Positions 34,897 through 43,739 of a DNA stretch of 64,000 nucleotides are shown piece by piece. A model generated the notes under the pieces. The model was not told where the DNA came from. It was given only the letters and a program-made list of their open reading frames with translations, and made no database searches. Source of the DNA: Rhizobium sp. TH2 (lineage in GTDB: Bacteria > Pseudomonadota > Alphaproteobacteria > Rhizobiales > Rhizobiaceae). Position 1 is the first letter of the stretch. Every line of letters starts with the position of its first letter. The DNA is taken from assembly GCF_024707525.1 (NCBI RefSeq), contig NZ_CP062231.1:186001-250000 (forward strand), in the 5' to 3' direction. The translations under genes were made by a program, and so were the position numbers.

Positions 34897-35021
34897 CACC
34901 CCCCTCTGTCCTGCCGGACATCTCCCCCTCAAGGGGGGAGATCGGCTAGAAGCTCCGCCCCGCTCTCCGAACAATCTCCCCCCCTTTGAGGGGGAGATGT
35001 CACGAAGTGACAGAGGGGGTG
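34897..35021. repeat. palindromic intergenic repeat (CACCCCCTCTGTC family)
   Basis: The ends CACCCCCCTCTGTC and GACAGAGGGGGTG are inverted. Inside are ATCTCCCCCTCAAGGGGGGAGAT and a second CTCCCCCCCTTTGAGGGGGAG stem-loop. It lies between the fusion-gene stop and the end of the MFS gene, where it may also terminate transcription. Confidence 0.75.
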
Positions 35022-35109
35022 CTTGCTCATCCGCGGCGGTAGCGGAATCTTAGCTCCTCGCACCAGCCGATCGCCTTTATACCCGTCGGGCAGGTATTCA
35101 GCGTCACGA

Positions 35110-36327
35110 TCACGCCGCCACCGGCTGCTGCTCCACGCCCTTGGGGAAGGGCTTGAAGGTCATCGCGATCAGGAAGGCGCCGATGCCCATGCCGCAGGCG
35201 CCGAGATAGAGCCATGTATAGGTGGCGAAGGTATCGTAGATGAAGCCGCCCGCCCATGGGCCGAGCGCCATGCCGAGGCCGCCGGCCATGCTTGTGCCGC
35301 CGATAATCGTGCCCATCATCCGCTGCGGGAAGTTCTCGCGTGCCAACACCGCATAGAGCGGCATCACGCCGGCATAGATGAAGCCGAACATCGCAGCCAC
35401 CGCATAGAAGCCTTCCAGCTGGCGCACGAAGAAGAAGAAGAACGCCACGATCGCCTGGGCCAGCAGCCCGAGCACCAGGATGTTCTTCGCCCCGAACCGG
35501 TCGCCCATGATGCCGAAGGCAACGCGACCGCCAAGCCCGGCAAGCCCTTCGATGCTGTAGATCGTCGCGGCGATCGTCAGCGGGATGCCACAACTCACCG
35601 CGTAGCTGACCGTATGGAAGATCGGGCCGGAATGCGTGGCGCAGCAGAGGAAATTGGTCAGCATCAGTATGATGAACGGCGGCGATTTCAGCGCTGTTCC
35701 GACCGACATCGCGGCAACTGGCTCACCGCCGGTCGCGACCATGTGCTGCTCCTCTTCAAGTGCCGGCGGGCGGCGGATCAGAAGAGCGAGCGGGATCATT
35801 GTCACCACGGCAAGCCCAGCAATGACAAGCATGGAATAGCGCCAGTCATAGTTTGACACCAGCCAGGCGGCGAGTGGCGTGAAGGTCAGCGGCGCCATGC
35901 CCATGCCTGCGGATACCAGCGACACGGCCAGGCTGCGATGCGTGTCGAACCAGCCCATGACGGATGCCATGAGCGGCGGCAGGATCGCGGCGATGGATAG
36001 TCCCGCCACCAGCCCGAAGATCAACTGGAACTCGATGAGCGAGGTCGCACGGCTCGCCCATGCAAGGCTCCCGGCCAGCACGGCGGACCCGATCAATACG
36101 ACCGGGCGCGCACCGATGCGATCCGACAACGAACCGAGCGCCATGCTGCCGAGGGCCATTGCCAGGAAGGCGATGGTCATGGCGGTGGAAATGCCGGTCA
36201 CCGACCAGCCGGTCTCCTCGGCCATCGGCCGGATGAAGACCGGCAGTGCGAAGATGGAGCCTATGGCTACGCAGCCGAGCAGGCCGCCCGCGGCGACGAG
36301 TACCCAGCGATAAGTGGTATTCCGCAT
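35110..36327 (-). CDS. MFS transporter (monocarboxylate/oxalate-formate-like)
   Basis: A 405-aa protein with 12 predicted membrane spans. The MFS loop 2-3 motif GSLSDRIGARPVVLIGSAVL is near residue 63 and its repeat GIMGDRFGAKNILVLGLLAQ near residue 280. The N-terminal IFALPVFIRPMAEETGWSVTGISTAMTIAF is typical of the MCT/OFA-like subgroup. Substrate unknown. GAAGGAGGAAGGC precedes the ATG at 36327, and the upstream frame extension is not coding. Neighbours give no clear hint. Confidence 0.9.
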   Translation of the reverse strand: MRNTTYRWVLVAAGGLLGCVAIGSIFALPVFIRPMAEETGWSVTGISTAMTIAFLAMALGSMALGSLSDRIGARPVVLIGSAVLAGSLAWASRATSLIEFQLIFGLVAGLSIAAILPPLMASVMGWFDTHRSLAVSLVSAGMGMAPLTFTPLAAWLVSNYDWRYSMLVIAGLAVVTMIPLALLIRRPPALEEEQHMVATGGEPVAAMSVGTALKSPPFIILMLTNFLCCATHSGPIFHTVSYAVSCGIPLTIAATIYSIEGLAGLGGRVAFGIMGDRFGAKNILVLGLLAQAIVAFFFFFVRQLEGFYAVAAMFGFIYAGVMPLYAVLARENFPQRMMGTIIGGTSMAGGLGMALGPWAGGFIYDTFATYTWLYLGACGMGIGAFLIAMTFKPFPKGVEQQPVAA

Positions 36328-36407
36328 GCCTTCCTCCTTCGGCCCTTCCGGCCGCGTCAATCATGTGTCTGGCGCGTCTCGCCGCGCCGCCGGTGTTCCT
36401 GCTTCGG

Positions 36408-36908
36408 TCAGTGCGCCAGGGCGGTCTTGCCCCTGGCGCCTGCCGTGTCCTGTTCGATTGCAATCCCCGCTACGCGTTCGAGGCAGCTCTTCCAGCCGTT
36501 GCCCAGATTTCTGTACGCCATGTCGTTCCGCGGCACCACGAAACCGGAGTGGACAAGTCTAAGACGTGTGCCGGCTTCGCTTGCCGACAGGTGCCATGAA
36601 ACAATTGTGTCGAGTTTCGATCCGTAGCCGGAATTGCCCTCGTCGCCGCCCTGCCAAGAGTAGGAAAAGCGCTCGTTCTCCTGTACTTCCAGCACCTCGC
36701 AGCGGATCGTTCCGTCCCAGGCGCCGGCGCAAGTCGTCTGGAAGGTGAACTTGGTGCCCACGATCGGCGCAAAACCCTTCGGCTCCATCATCCAGCGGGC
36801 GATCAGTTCGCCCGAGGTCAGAACCTTCCAGAGCACCGAGGGCGCATGCGGGAAGGTCTCATCGACGACGATGTCATGGGTGGCGATTTTCAATGCGGCG
36901 TCCATCAT
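36408..36908 (-). CDS. SRPBCC/AHSA1-domain protein
   Basis: A 166-aa protein with the AHSA1 fold: ETFPHAPSVLWKVLTSGELIARWMMEPKGFAPIVGTKFTFQ, ERFSYSWQGGDEGNSGYGSKLDTIVSWHL, and GWKSCLERVAGIA at the end. This family has a hydrophobic cavity for lipids or small ligands. It starts within the stop of the ArsR gene. ArsR/SRPBCC pairs are a widespread two-gene operon in which the regulator controls the ligand-binding protein. The biological ligand is unknown. Confidence 0.88.
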   Translation of the reverse strand: MMDAALKIATHDIVVDETFPHAPSVLWKVLTSGELIARWMMEPKGFAPIVGTKFTFQTTCAGAWDGTIRCEVLEVQENERFSYSWQGGDEGNSGYGSKLDTIVSWHLSASEAGTRLRLVHSGFVVPRNDMAYRNLGNGWKSCLERVAGIAIEQDTAGARGKTALAH

Positions 36909-37234
36909 GGGTCGAGTTCCTTCAACAGGTCGCGCAGGTTGTCGAACCGCTCGTTCCAGAACTTGCTGTAATAGCTCATCCAGTCGAACAGCGGCTCGAG
37001 CCCCTCGGGTTGGGCGCGGTAATAGACATTGCGGCCTTCCGGTCGCTCGGCGACCAGTCCAGCCTGCTTCAATGATTTCAGATGCTGGGAGATCGCACCC
37101 TGCGTGACGCCGCTGCCCCGCGTCAGCTCGACCACAGTCATTTCGTCCGATCGCGCAATCCGCTCGAACACCGCCCTTCGGGTCGGGTCGGCCAGCGCGC
37201 GCATGACGGAATTGATGTTTTCTGTCTGGATCAT
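36905..37234 (-). CDS. ArsR-family winged-helix repressor
   Basis: A 109-aa regulator: MRALADPTRRAVFERIARSDEMTVVELTRGSGVTQGAISQHLKSLKQAGLVAERPEGRNVYYRAQPEGLEPLFDWM. This is the standard ArsR winged helix, with the C-terminal Y-Y-R-A-x-P-x-G-L-x-P-L extension seen in regulators paired with SRPBCC proteins. There is no cysteine metal site, so it is not a classic metal sensor. An ATG at 37234 was chosen, since the upstream extension lacks family similarity. It is the first gene of the pair. Confidence 0.9.
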   Translation of the reverse strand: MIQTENINSVMRALADPTRRAVFERIARSDEMTVVELTRGSGVTQGAISQHLKSLKQAGLVAERPEGRNVYYRAQPEGLEPLFDWMSYYSKFWNERFDNLRDLLKELDP

Positions 37235-37391
37235 GAGAGATTCAATAGCCAATACTAATGCAATAGTCAACGCTAATGGTTTGTGGCTTCGCCAGGCGAG
37301 CGCGACTTCACCATGATTTCGGATTTCCTTCAGGATTTTTCCTGGCACTGGTGCGAGTTTGATCGCGTCATCTTCATCAGGAGCATCCGTC

Positions 37392-37628
37392 ATGACCAAC
37401 CGCTTGTCAGAACGCTTCCATGATTTCGAGCGCAAGGAACTCTATGAAGAGGCCCTTTGGTCCGGCATGAATGCGCCTTCGGGCGGCGAACAAGCCTGCT
37501 TCCTCGACATGATTTCCAGCACCGAAAGGCTGGCACCTGTCCGGCCACCGACGAAATTCCGGCTTCGCTGGTTCTCGCTCCCTCAACCAGATCGTTTCAT
37601 TGTTAAATGGAATCATTCTGTTGGCTGA
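37392..37628 (+). CDS. small ORF of unknown function, 3' end provided by mobile element copy A
   Basis: A 78-aa frame: MTNRLSERFHDFERKELYEEALWSGMNAPSGGEQACFLDMISSTERLAPVRPPTKFRLRWFSL, then residues from 37589 onward are encoded by the terminal inverted repeat of a MITE-like element. I do not recognise the family. The first ~65 residues have normal composition and could be a real small protein whose C-terminus was replaced by the insertion. It could also be a gene remnant. No strong ribosome binding site is visible. Confidence 0.4.
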   Translation: MTNRLSERFHDFERKELYEEALWSGMNAPSGGEQACFLDMISSTERLAPVRPPTKFRLRWFSLPQPDRFIVKWNHSVG

Positions 37629-37859
37629 GACGGAGTCGGATATTCGTTCGGCCGGCGCGTGTCGTAGCCCAGATCTACGGTCAAGCCGGCCGAACGAATA
37701 GGCGGCCCGTATCGGCCAACCCCGAAGGGGCCGGCATCTTTCCGCCAGGATCAGAGGCGATCGGCTCGGACGTACATTGGGTATGCCCTTCGCCAATCGC
37801 CTCTGCCCTGACGAAAACCTGCTCCGGCAGAATGCTTCCATTTGACAATGAAACGATCT
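37589..37859. mobile_element. MITE-like element, copy A (inverted orientation)
   Basis: 271 bp bounded by about 32-bp inverted repeats beginning AGATCGTTTCATTGTTAAAT and differing at two positions. It is in reverse orientation relative to copies B (43784) and C (53522), sharing GCGGAAAGATGCC, the CCGGCCG arms and TCCGACTCCGT. Internal arms ATTCGTTCGGCCGGC and its complement pair perfectly. It has no coding capacity. It truncates a small ORF on its left and lies 40 bp upstream of the regulator start on its right. Confidence 0.8.
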
Positions 37860-37899
37860 AAGCCTGCCGTTCTTGACTTGGGCCTGACATTGGCCAAAC

Positions 37900-39447
37900 A
37901 TGGCCCCCTCACGCGCGGGGGCTCCGGACTTGGCGGATGCAGCCATCGAGATCGGCGAGTTCAGGCTGGATGCGGCCGGCGGTGTGCTGCGCCGCTCCGG
38001 CGAAGTGGTGCCGGTGCGTGCCAAGACATTCGCCTTCCTCTGCCATCTCGCTCACAATCGCGGCCGCGTCATTTCCAAGGATGAGTTGCTGCAGGCAGTC
38101 TGGCCCGGCCTGTTCGTTTCCGAGGATTCGTTGACGCAATGCGTGAGCGAACTGCGCAAGGTGCTTGGGACGGGTGCCGAAGCGATGCTGAGGACAGTGC
38201 CCAAGCGGGGTTATCTGCTCGCGTCGGAAGCGGCGGTTCCTGCCGCCGGCCTGCCGGAACAGGTTTTTCCTTCGATCGCGATCCTGCCGTTCCGCAATCG
38301 CGGGCCCGACAACACCGATGACGCGCTGATCGATGCCATGGTCGATGAGATCACCTATGGCCTGGCCCGGTTCAAGACGATCACCGTTATAGCGAGAAAT
38401 TCCGCCTTTTCCTTTCCCGCCAGCAGTCGGCCGCCGCTCAAGGAAATCTCCGAAATGCTCGGCGCCGAATTCATCGTCGAGGGGTCGGCGCTGCGGGCCG
38501 ATGGGCGCCTGCTTGCTTCGGTTACGCTCACCCACGCGCCGACCGGCCAGCGGATCTGGGGCAGCCAGTTCGATTTCGCCGAAGCCGATCTCTTTTCGAT
38601 GAATGCCGAGATCGCGGTCACCATCATTTCCCGGCTGGTCTCGAATATCGACCAGGGCGTTCAGCAGACGGCTAAACCCGGTACGTCGAACCTCGCCGCC
38701 TTCGAGAATTTCGCGCGCGGCGTCGCCTTCCTGCGCACCTATGGCCCGGGCGTCAACGAGCGGGCGCGAGACCACTTCCTCAAGGCCATCGCACTCGATC
38801 CGGATTGTGCGGTGGCGCATGCCTACCTGGCGCTGGCCGACGTCATTATCGCCGACTACGGGGCCTCGCCGCGCCCGGCGCTGGAGGCGGCGCGCGACCG
38901 GGTCAATCTCGCGATCGCCCTCGAACCCGAGGAGGCACGGTGTCATCGCATCATGGGACTGGTCAGGCTCTATCTGCGCGAGCATGAGGCCGCGGAACGT
39001 TGCCTGCACCGCGCCTATGACATCAATCCCTACGATGCCGATACACTCGTCCAGCTTGGTTTTGTCATTGCCATGCGCGGTCGGCCGGCGGAAGGACTGG
39101 CCTGGATGGACAAGGCGATCACCCTCAACCCGTTTCGACCCTATTGGTACGATCTCGACCGCGCCTACACGCTTTACATGCTTGGCTGTTATGACGAGGC
39201 GCGAAAAACCATGCTCGGCACCGAGCTTGGACCGTTTCACAGCTTGTGGCTCGCGGCCTGCTGCGCCATGTGCGGCAGGCCGTCCGAAGCCACAGATGCC
39301 CTTGCCCGCTTTCTGGAAACGGCTGATGCGTCCGACATCCTCGATCAAGCGCAAAAGTGGACCGAGTTCGAGCACGAGGAAGACCTCGAGCACCTGCGGG
39401 TCGGGCTGAGGCTTGCAATGACCGAGCCTTCCCCCGAGCCGCCATGA
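37900..39447 (+). CDS. winged-helix transcriptional regulator with TPR domain (CadC/adenylate-cyclase-like architecture)
   Basis: A 515-aa protein. Residues ~15-110 form an OmpR-type winged helix (IGEFRLDAAGGVLRRSGEVVPVRAKTFAFLCHLAHNRGRVISKDELLQAVWPGLFVSEDSLTQCVSELRKVLG). Then comes a TolB-like N-terminal block (FPSIAILPFRNRGPDNTDDALIDAMVDEITYGLARF). From about residue 250 tetratricopeptide helices follow (DHFLKAIALDPDCAVAHAYLALADVIIADYG...). Proteins of this plan are cytoplasmic regulators, often misnamed adenylate cyclases, and there is no cyclase domain here. It begins just after mobile element copy A, so its promoter must lie in or next to the element. Confidence 0.88.
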   Translation: MAPSRAGAPDLADAAIEIGEFRLDAAGGVLRRSGEVVPVRAKTFAFLCHLAHNRGRVISKDELLQAVWPGLFVSEDSLTQCVSELRKVLGTGAEAMLRTVPKRGYLLASEAAVPAAGLPEQVFPSIAILPFRNRGPDNTDDALIDAMVDEITYGLARFKTITVIARNSAFSFPASSRPPLKEISEMLGAEFIVEGSALRADGRLLASVTLTHAPTGQRIWGSQFDFAEADLFSMNAEIAVTIISRLVSNIDQGVQQTAKPGTSNLAAFENFARGVAFLRTYGPGVNERARDHFLKAIALDPDCAVAHAYLALADVIIADYGASPRPALEAARDRVNLAIALEPEEARCHRIMGLVRLYLREHEAAERCLHRAYDINPYDADTLVQLGFVIAMRGRPAEGLAWMDKAITLNPFRPYWYDLDRAYTLYMLGCYDEARKTMLGTELGPFHSLWLAACCAMCGRPSEATDALARFLETADASDILDQAQKWTEFEHEEDLEHLRVGLRLAMTEPSPEPP

Positions 39448-39552
39448 GCGGCGCCATGGCAGAATCCTGTTGCCCGATTCACCTTCGCGAAATATTGGTA
39501 TGGCCATGGTAGCGCTATCGCTGCACTTCAATCGTCGCGGGGGAGACTGACG

Positions 39553-40473
39553 ATGGCCGAAGACAATGGATCGATCTACCGGATCGATGACGACCGTTTC
39601 CGTTACCTGACCGTGGGCAGCGCCAGGCTCGATGAACTCCATACAGGCATGCGCTGGGCGGAAGGCCCGGTCTGGTTTGCCGATGCCAACATGCTGCTGT
39701 GGAGCGATATTCCCAACGAACGGATCATGCGCTGGGTGCCGGGTGGAGGCGCCTCGGTCTATCGCGAAAAATCCAATTTCACCAACGGCAACACCCGCGA
39801 CCGCCAGGGCCGCCTCGTGTCCTGCGAGCATGGCGGCCGCCGGGTCGTGCGCACCGAGATCGACGGCACGCAGACGGTTCTCGCCGACAGCTATGAAGGC
39901 AAGAAGCTCAATTCGCCCAACGATGTCATCGTGCGCTCCGACGGCTCGATCTGGTTCACCGACCCCAGCTACGGCATCATGTCCGACTATGAAGGCTACC
40001 GGGGCGACCGCGAGCAGAAGACCAACAATGTCTACCGCATCGACCCGATGAGCGGCGAAGTGACCGTCGTTCTCGACGACTTCACCCAGCCCAATGGCCT
40101 CGCTTTCTCGCCGGATGAAAGCCTGCTCTATGTCGCCGATTCCGCCTTCAGCCATGACCCGGAGCATCCGAGCCATATCCGCGTCTTCGATGTCGTCGAT
40201 GGCAAGACCGTGAGAAACGGCCGCGAGTTCTGCGCCATCGACAACGGCCTGCCGGATGGCTTCCGTATCGATGTCGAGGGCAATATCTGGTCCAGCGCCG
40301 GCGACGGCGTCCATTGCTTCGCGCCCGATGGCACGCGGCTCGGAAAAATCCTGGTGCCGCAAGGCGTCGCCAACGTCACCTTCGGCGGCCCCCGCCGCAA
40401 CAGGCTTTTCATCTGCGCGACGCAATCGCTCTACGCGGTCTATCTCGCGACGTCGGGCGTGCAATATCCGTAA
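39553..40473 (+). CDS. SMP-30/gluconolactonase-family lactonase
   Basis: A 306-aa six-bladed beta-propeller: LHTGMRWAEGPVWFADANMLLWSDIPNERIMRW gives the metal-binding Glu, and NSPNDVIVRSDGSIWFTDPSYGI gives Asn and Asp. QPNGLAFSPDESLLYVADS and FRIDVEGNIWSSAGDGVHCFAPDGTRLG complete the set. These calcium- or zinc-dependent enzymes open sugar lactones in oxidative sugar pathways. A GGGGGAGAC sequence precedes the ATG. It is the fifth to sixth gene away from the UxaA-type dehydratase, which may use the resulting sugar acids, but that link is weak. Confidence 0.9.
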   Translation: MAEDNGSIYRIDDDRFRYLTVGSARLDELHTGMRWAEGPVWFADANMLLWSDIPNERIMRWVPGGGASVYREKSNFTNGNTRDRQGRLVSCEHGGRRVVRTEIDGTQTVLADSYEGKKLNSPNDVIVRSDGSIWFTDPSYGIMSDYEGYRGDREQKTNNVYRIDPMSGEVTVVLDDFTQPNGLAFSPDESLLYVADSAFSHDPEHPSHIRVFDVVDGKTVRNGREFCAIDNGLPDGFRIDVEGNIWSSAGDGVHCFAPDGTRLGKILVPQGVANVTFGGPRRNRLFICATQSLYAVYLATSGVQYP

Positions 40474-40503
40474 GTATTAGATTACGTTACATAGGAAGTT
40501 TTC

Positions 40504-40767
40504 ATGCTGATCCGTGTGCTTTTTGCAGCCACTTTCCTTGCGCTCCCCATCGCCGCCCAAGCCGATGGCCGCGCCGAAATCCGCGCCAAATGCCAGGCTG
40601 ATGTGAAAGCCAATTGCGGCATGGTGCTCTCCCGCGACAAGGCGATTTCCTGCCTGATCGACAATGCGGCAAAGCTCTCCGGGGGCTGCAAGACGGCGCT
40701 GGAGAAGGCGTCATGCTCGGATCAGGCGCCGGCGAATTTGAAGGCGGCGTTTGCGTGTAAGCAGTGA
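40504..40767 (+). CDS. small exported cysteine-rich protein
   Basis: An 87-aa protein with a signal peptide (MLIRVLFAATFLALPIAAQA). Its mature part has six cysteines in a regular spacing (KCQADVKANCGMVLSRDKAISCLIDNAAKLSGGCKTALEKASC...). The C-x(7)-C-x(10)-C pattern resembles the Golgi-type Cys-rich repeat found in small bacterial periplasmic proteins. Function unknown. It is 30 nt downstream of the lactonase, behind AGGAAG, and probably on the same transcript. Confidence 0.75.
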   Translation: MLIRVLFAATFLALPIAAQADGRAEIRAKCQADVKANCGMVLSRDKAISCLIDNAAKLSGGCKTALEKASCSDQAPANLKAAFACKQ

Positions 40768-40773
40768 GTTTCA

Positions 40774-40973
40774 CCCCTCACCAAGCGCGTCCATGCACTT
40801 GGCTTTGCCTCGTGCGGACTTGCTATCCTCTCCCACAAGGGGAGAGGTAAGGTGCCCAACGCTCGACCTTCATTTGGGGCGAGGGCGATGCCACGAGTTT
40901 ACCTCTCCCCCTGTGGGAGAGGATACGAAGGCCGGGCAAGCGGAGCGAGCCCTTGGCCGAAGTTGGTGAGGGG
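40774..40973. repeat. palindromic repeat, family R, copy 2
   Basis: Ends CCCCTCACCAAGCGCGTCC and GCCGAAGTTGGTGAGGGG match copy 1 (28929-29131) in the same orientation. The segment between the two GGTAA/TTACC-bounded stem-loops reads GCTCGACCTTCATTTG, the reverse complement of the centre of copy 1. It lies between the Cys-rich gene and the convergent UxaA-type gene. Confidence 0.8.
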
Positions 40974-40998
40974 TTAAACCCACATAGTAAGCAGATAA

Positions 40999-42531
40999 TT
41001 ACGTAATCGCCCCCACCTGCCACGGCACGAACTCGTTATCCCCGTAGTCATAAATCTCGCTCGACGTCTTCTTGCCCGACGCAACGGCAATAATATCCTC
41101 GAATATCCGTATGCCCGCCTGCTCGATCGTCTCCTCGCCGGTGACCACGCTGCCGCAATTGATGTCCATATCCTCGTCCATATGGTCGTACATCTCGGTA
41201 TTGGTGGCGATCTTGATGCAGGGCGCCGGCTTGAAGCCCGAGACCGAACCGCGGCCGGTGGTGAAACAGATCACGTTGCAGCCGCCCGCCACCTGGCCGG
41301 TCACCGCCGCCGGGTCGTATCCGGGCGTGTCCATGAACACGAAGCCCTTTTCGGTGACGATCTCGGCATACTCATAAACCGCTTTCAAAGGCATCGTGCC
41401 GCCCTTGGCCACCGCGCCGAGCGACTTTTCCAAGATGGTCGTCAGCCCGCCCTGCTTGTTGCCATAGGAAGGGTTGTTGTTGAGCTCGTCGCCATTGCGC
41501 GCCGTATAGTCCCGCCACCAGTCGATCCGCGAGAGCAGCTTCTCGGCCACGGCGGGCGAGACGGCGCGCCGCGTCAGCAGGTGTTCGGCGCCATAGATCT
41601 CGGGCGTTTCGGCCAGCACCGAGGTGCCGCCATGCCTGACCAGCAAGTCGGATGCCACGCCAAGCGCCGGGTTTGCCGAAATCCCGGAATAGCCGTCGGA
41701 ACCGCCGCATTCCAGCGCCAGCTTCAGCGATGATAGCGGCTGCTCCGTGCGCTTCACCGCATTCACGGTCGGCAGCATGTCGCGAATGATCTCCTGCGCC
41801 GCCTCGATCGTCTTGCGCGTACCGCCTGATTGCTGGATCGTCATGGTGCGCAGCAACGCGCCCTCCGCCAGCTTGTAATGTTCGAGGATCGGCGCGATCT
41901 GGTTGGTCTCGCAGCCAAGCCCGATCATCAATATGCCGCCGAAATTCGGATGCCGTGCATAGCCCTGGATCGTCCGCGTCAGGATCCGATAACCCTCGGA
42001 CTTGGTGTTGAGCGCGCAGCCGCCGCCATGGGTCAGCGCCACCACGCCGTCAATATTGTCGAAACCCTCGAGCCCGCCTGACCGGTTGAAATGGTCGGCT
42101 ATGTAGCGCGATACCGTGGCGGAACAGTTCACCGACGAAATGATGCCGATATAGTTGCGCGTGCCGACGCCCCCCGGGCCGCGATCGAAGCCCATGAATG
42201 TCCGACGCTCGGCCACCGGCAGCAGCCCCTCGTCGCGATTGCTGCCGCCCATCTGGTATTCGTGCTCGGAGGGAATCATCTCAAGGTTATGCAGGTGGAT
42301 ATGCTGCCCCGGCTCGATATCCGATGTCGCCACGCCGATCACCTGGCCGAATTTATGCACCTCCTGGCCTGATTTGATCGCCTTCAGCGCCACCTTGTGC
42401 CCACGCCCGATCAGGTCCTTCGCCATCAGCCCATCGTAACCCGTGGCTTCCCCTTTGCCGATCTTCTGGCGTGCGACACCGACATCATCGGCGGGGTTGA
42501 GAATGATGATCGGTGCTGAAAGCGCGGACAT
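40999..42531 (-). CDS. UxaA/GarD-family altronate (galactarate) dehydratase
   Basis: A 510-aa enzyme. Residues 1-~100 are the SAF-like N-terminal domain (IIILNPADDVGVARQKIG, HKVALKAIKSGQEVHKFGQVIGVATSDIEPGQHIHLHNLE). The rest is the catalytic domain (FMGFDRGPGGVGTRNYIGIISSVNCSATV, VVALTHGGGCALNTKSEG, ILMIGLGCETNQI, ALECGGSDGYSGISANPALG, and CFTTGRGSVSGFKPAPCIKIATNT). The conserved cysteines coordinate iron. It dehydrates hexonates such as altronate, or a related sugar acid. The ATG at 42531 follows the family N-terminus. A 161-bp inverted-repeat element lies directly upstream. Confidence 0.92.
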   Translation of the reverse strand: MSALSAPIIILNPADDVGVARQKIGKGEATGYDGLMAKDLIGRGHKVALKAIKSGQEVHKFGQVIGVATSDIEPGQHIHLHNLEMIPSEHEYQMGGSNRDEGLLPVAERRTFMGFDRGPGGVGTRNYIGIISSVNCSATVSRYIADHFNRSGGLEGFDNIDGVVALTHGGGCALNTKSEGYRILTRTIQGYARHPNFGGILMIGLGCETNQIAPILEHYKLAEGALLRTMTIQQSGGTRKTIEAAQEIIRDMLPTVNAVKRTEQPLSSLKLALECGGSDGYSGISANPALGVASDLLVRHGGTSVLAETPEIYGAEHLLTRRAVSPAVAEKLLSRIDWWRDYTARNGDELNNNPSYGNKQGGLTTILEKSLGAVAKGGTMPLKAVYEYAEIVTEKGFVFMDTPGYDPAAVTGQVAGGCNVICFTTGRGSVSGFKPAPCIKIATNTEMYDHMDEDMDINCGSVVTGEETIEQAGIRIFEDIIAVASGKKTSSEIYDYGDNEFVPWQVGAIT

Positions 42532-42562
42532 GGCGATACCTTGGAATTGTCTTTTCTGCTTG

Positions 42563-42723
42563 GAGTGCCTGACAAGATCTGGCGGTTGAGGATGACCGAG
42601 GAGATCTCTTTGTCTGCGAGGCGCTGACCGCAGTCGATGCCAAAGGGCATCGGCGAGGATCAGCAACGACGCAGGCGGCGAAAGATACCGGTCAGCCGAC
42701 CCGCCAGATCTTGTCAGGCACTC
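42563..42723. mobile_element. 161-bp element with perfect 23-bp terminal inverted repeats
   Basis: The left end begins GAGTGCCTGACAAGATCTGG (42563-42585) and is repeated as an exact inverted copy at 42701-42723 (ending CAAGATC...GGCACTC on the other strand). The interior has no ORF. Exact 23-bp ends 115 bp apart fit a non-autonomous transposable element or an internally deleted IS. It sits 32 bp upstream of the UxaA-type dehydratase start and may supply or interrupt its promoter. It differs from the other repeat families in the window. Confidence 0.75.
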
Positions 42724-42824
42724 TAGGATACAAGGCTTGGATTGGCCGCGCGTCAAGGCATTTGTATGACGGAATGAATTGTATTTATTGTTTTATTCTG
42801 GACAGCTGAAAACCGGCAAAAGCG

Positions 42825-43739
42825 CTATTCCGGGATCGCCGGCAGCACCTTGTCCTTCTTGCCGAGCTGCTGCTCGCGGAAGAAGATGAACAGCCCTGAC
42901 GCGATGATCAGCGCCGCCCCGATCATCATCGGCACCGTCGGCAGGTCGCCGAAGAAGATAAAGCCGAAGACGATCGCCCAGAACAGCAGCGTATATTGCA
43001 GCGGCGCGACCACGCTGGCATCCGTCAGCTTCAGCGCCCGGTTGATGAGGGCATGCGCTGTCATAGCCACCACGCCGAGCAGCCCGAGTAGAACGAGGTG
43101 ATGCACGCTCGGTGTCACCCAGTCGAAGAGTGCGAAGACCATGCCGATTACGAGCCCCCCGACATTCTGCCAGAACACCAGCACCGTATCCGGCGTATTT
43201 CGTAATGACCGTCCCGAGATCAGCAGAAAGGCAAAAAGCAGTGTTCCGATGATGGAAACCGCTGCAGCCGGCGACTGGAACATGGCCGGCGAAGGTTGAA
43301 GAGCGATGACGACACCCAGGAAGCCCACGCCGATCGCCGTCCAGCGCCGCCAACCCACATGCTCGCCGAGCAGCAGCGGCGAGAGTGCCGCGATATAGAT
43401 AGGCGCCGCCAGCCAGTAGGTCATCACGTCGGCGAGCGGCAGGTAGAAGACCGCGAGATAGAAGGCCATCGTTTCCATCGTCGAAACCACGGCACGTGCG
43501 GCCTGCATCCGCGGCTTTTCGACCTGGAACAATGGTCGCCAGCCCATCCACCAGACGAAAGGCGCGAGCACGATCAGAGCCGCTAGCGAACGCAGCGCCA
43601 CGACCTGTCCCACCGAATAGGTCGCGACCAGCCACTTGCCCATCGTGTCGTTAAGCGCGAAGAGCAGCATGCCGACAAGCGCGACAACGGCGCCGTTCTT
43701 GGCGATCGCGGAGAGGAAGGATCGATGCTGGGGGGACAT
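42825..43739 (-). CDS. EamA-family (DMT) transporter
   Basis: A 304-aa protein with ten predicted membrane helices in two EamA halves: VALVGMLLFALNDTMGKWLVATYSVGQVVALRSLAAL, and VSIIGTLLFAFLLISGRSLRNTP ... SVVAPLQYTLLFWAIVFGFIFFGDLP. Members export or import metabolites, often amino acids or nucleotide precursors. Substrate unknown. It ends with a charged tail (EQQLGKKDKVLPAIPE). It points toward the UxaA-type gene on the same strand, but 293 bp with the inverted-repeat element separates them. Confidence 0.9.
   Translation of the reverse strand: MSPQHRSFLSAIAKNGAVVALVGMLLFALNDTMGKWLVATYSVGQVVALRSLAALIVLAPFVWWMGWRPLFQVEKPRMQAARAVVSTMETMAFYLAVFYLPLADVMTYWLAAPIYIAALSPLLLGEHVGWRRWTAIGVGFLGVVIALQPSPAMFQSPAAAVSIIGTLLFAFLLISGRSLRNTPDTVLVFWQNVGGLVIGMVFALFDWVTPSVHHLVLLGLLGVVAMTAHALINRALKLTDASVVAPLQYTLLFWAIVFGFIFFGDLPTVPMMIGAALIIASGLFIFFREQQLGKKDKVLPAIPE

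Noticed and set aside
37909..40464. 851-aa open frame on the minus strand opposite the TPR regulator and lactonase genes
   Set aside because: It is the antisense shadow of two well-supported genes in high-GC DNA. Its translation is rich in Arg, Gly and Ala, with no domain phrasing.
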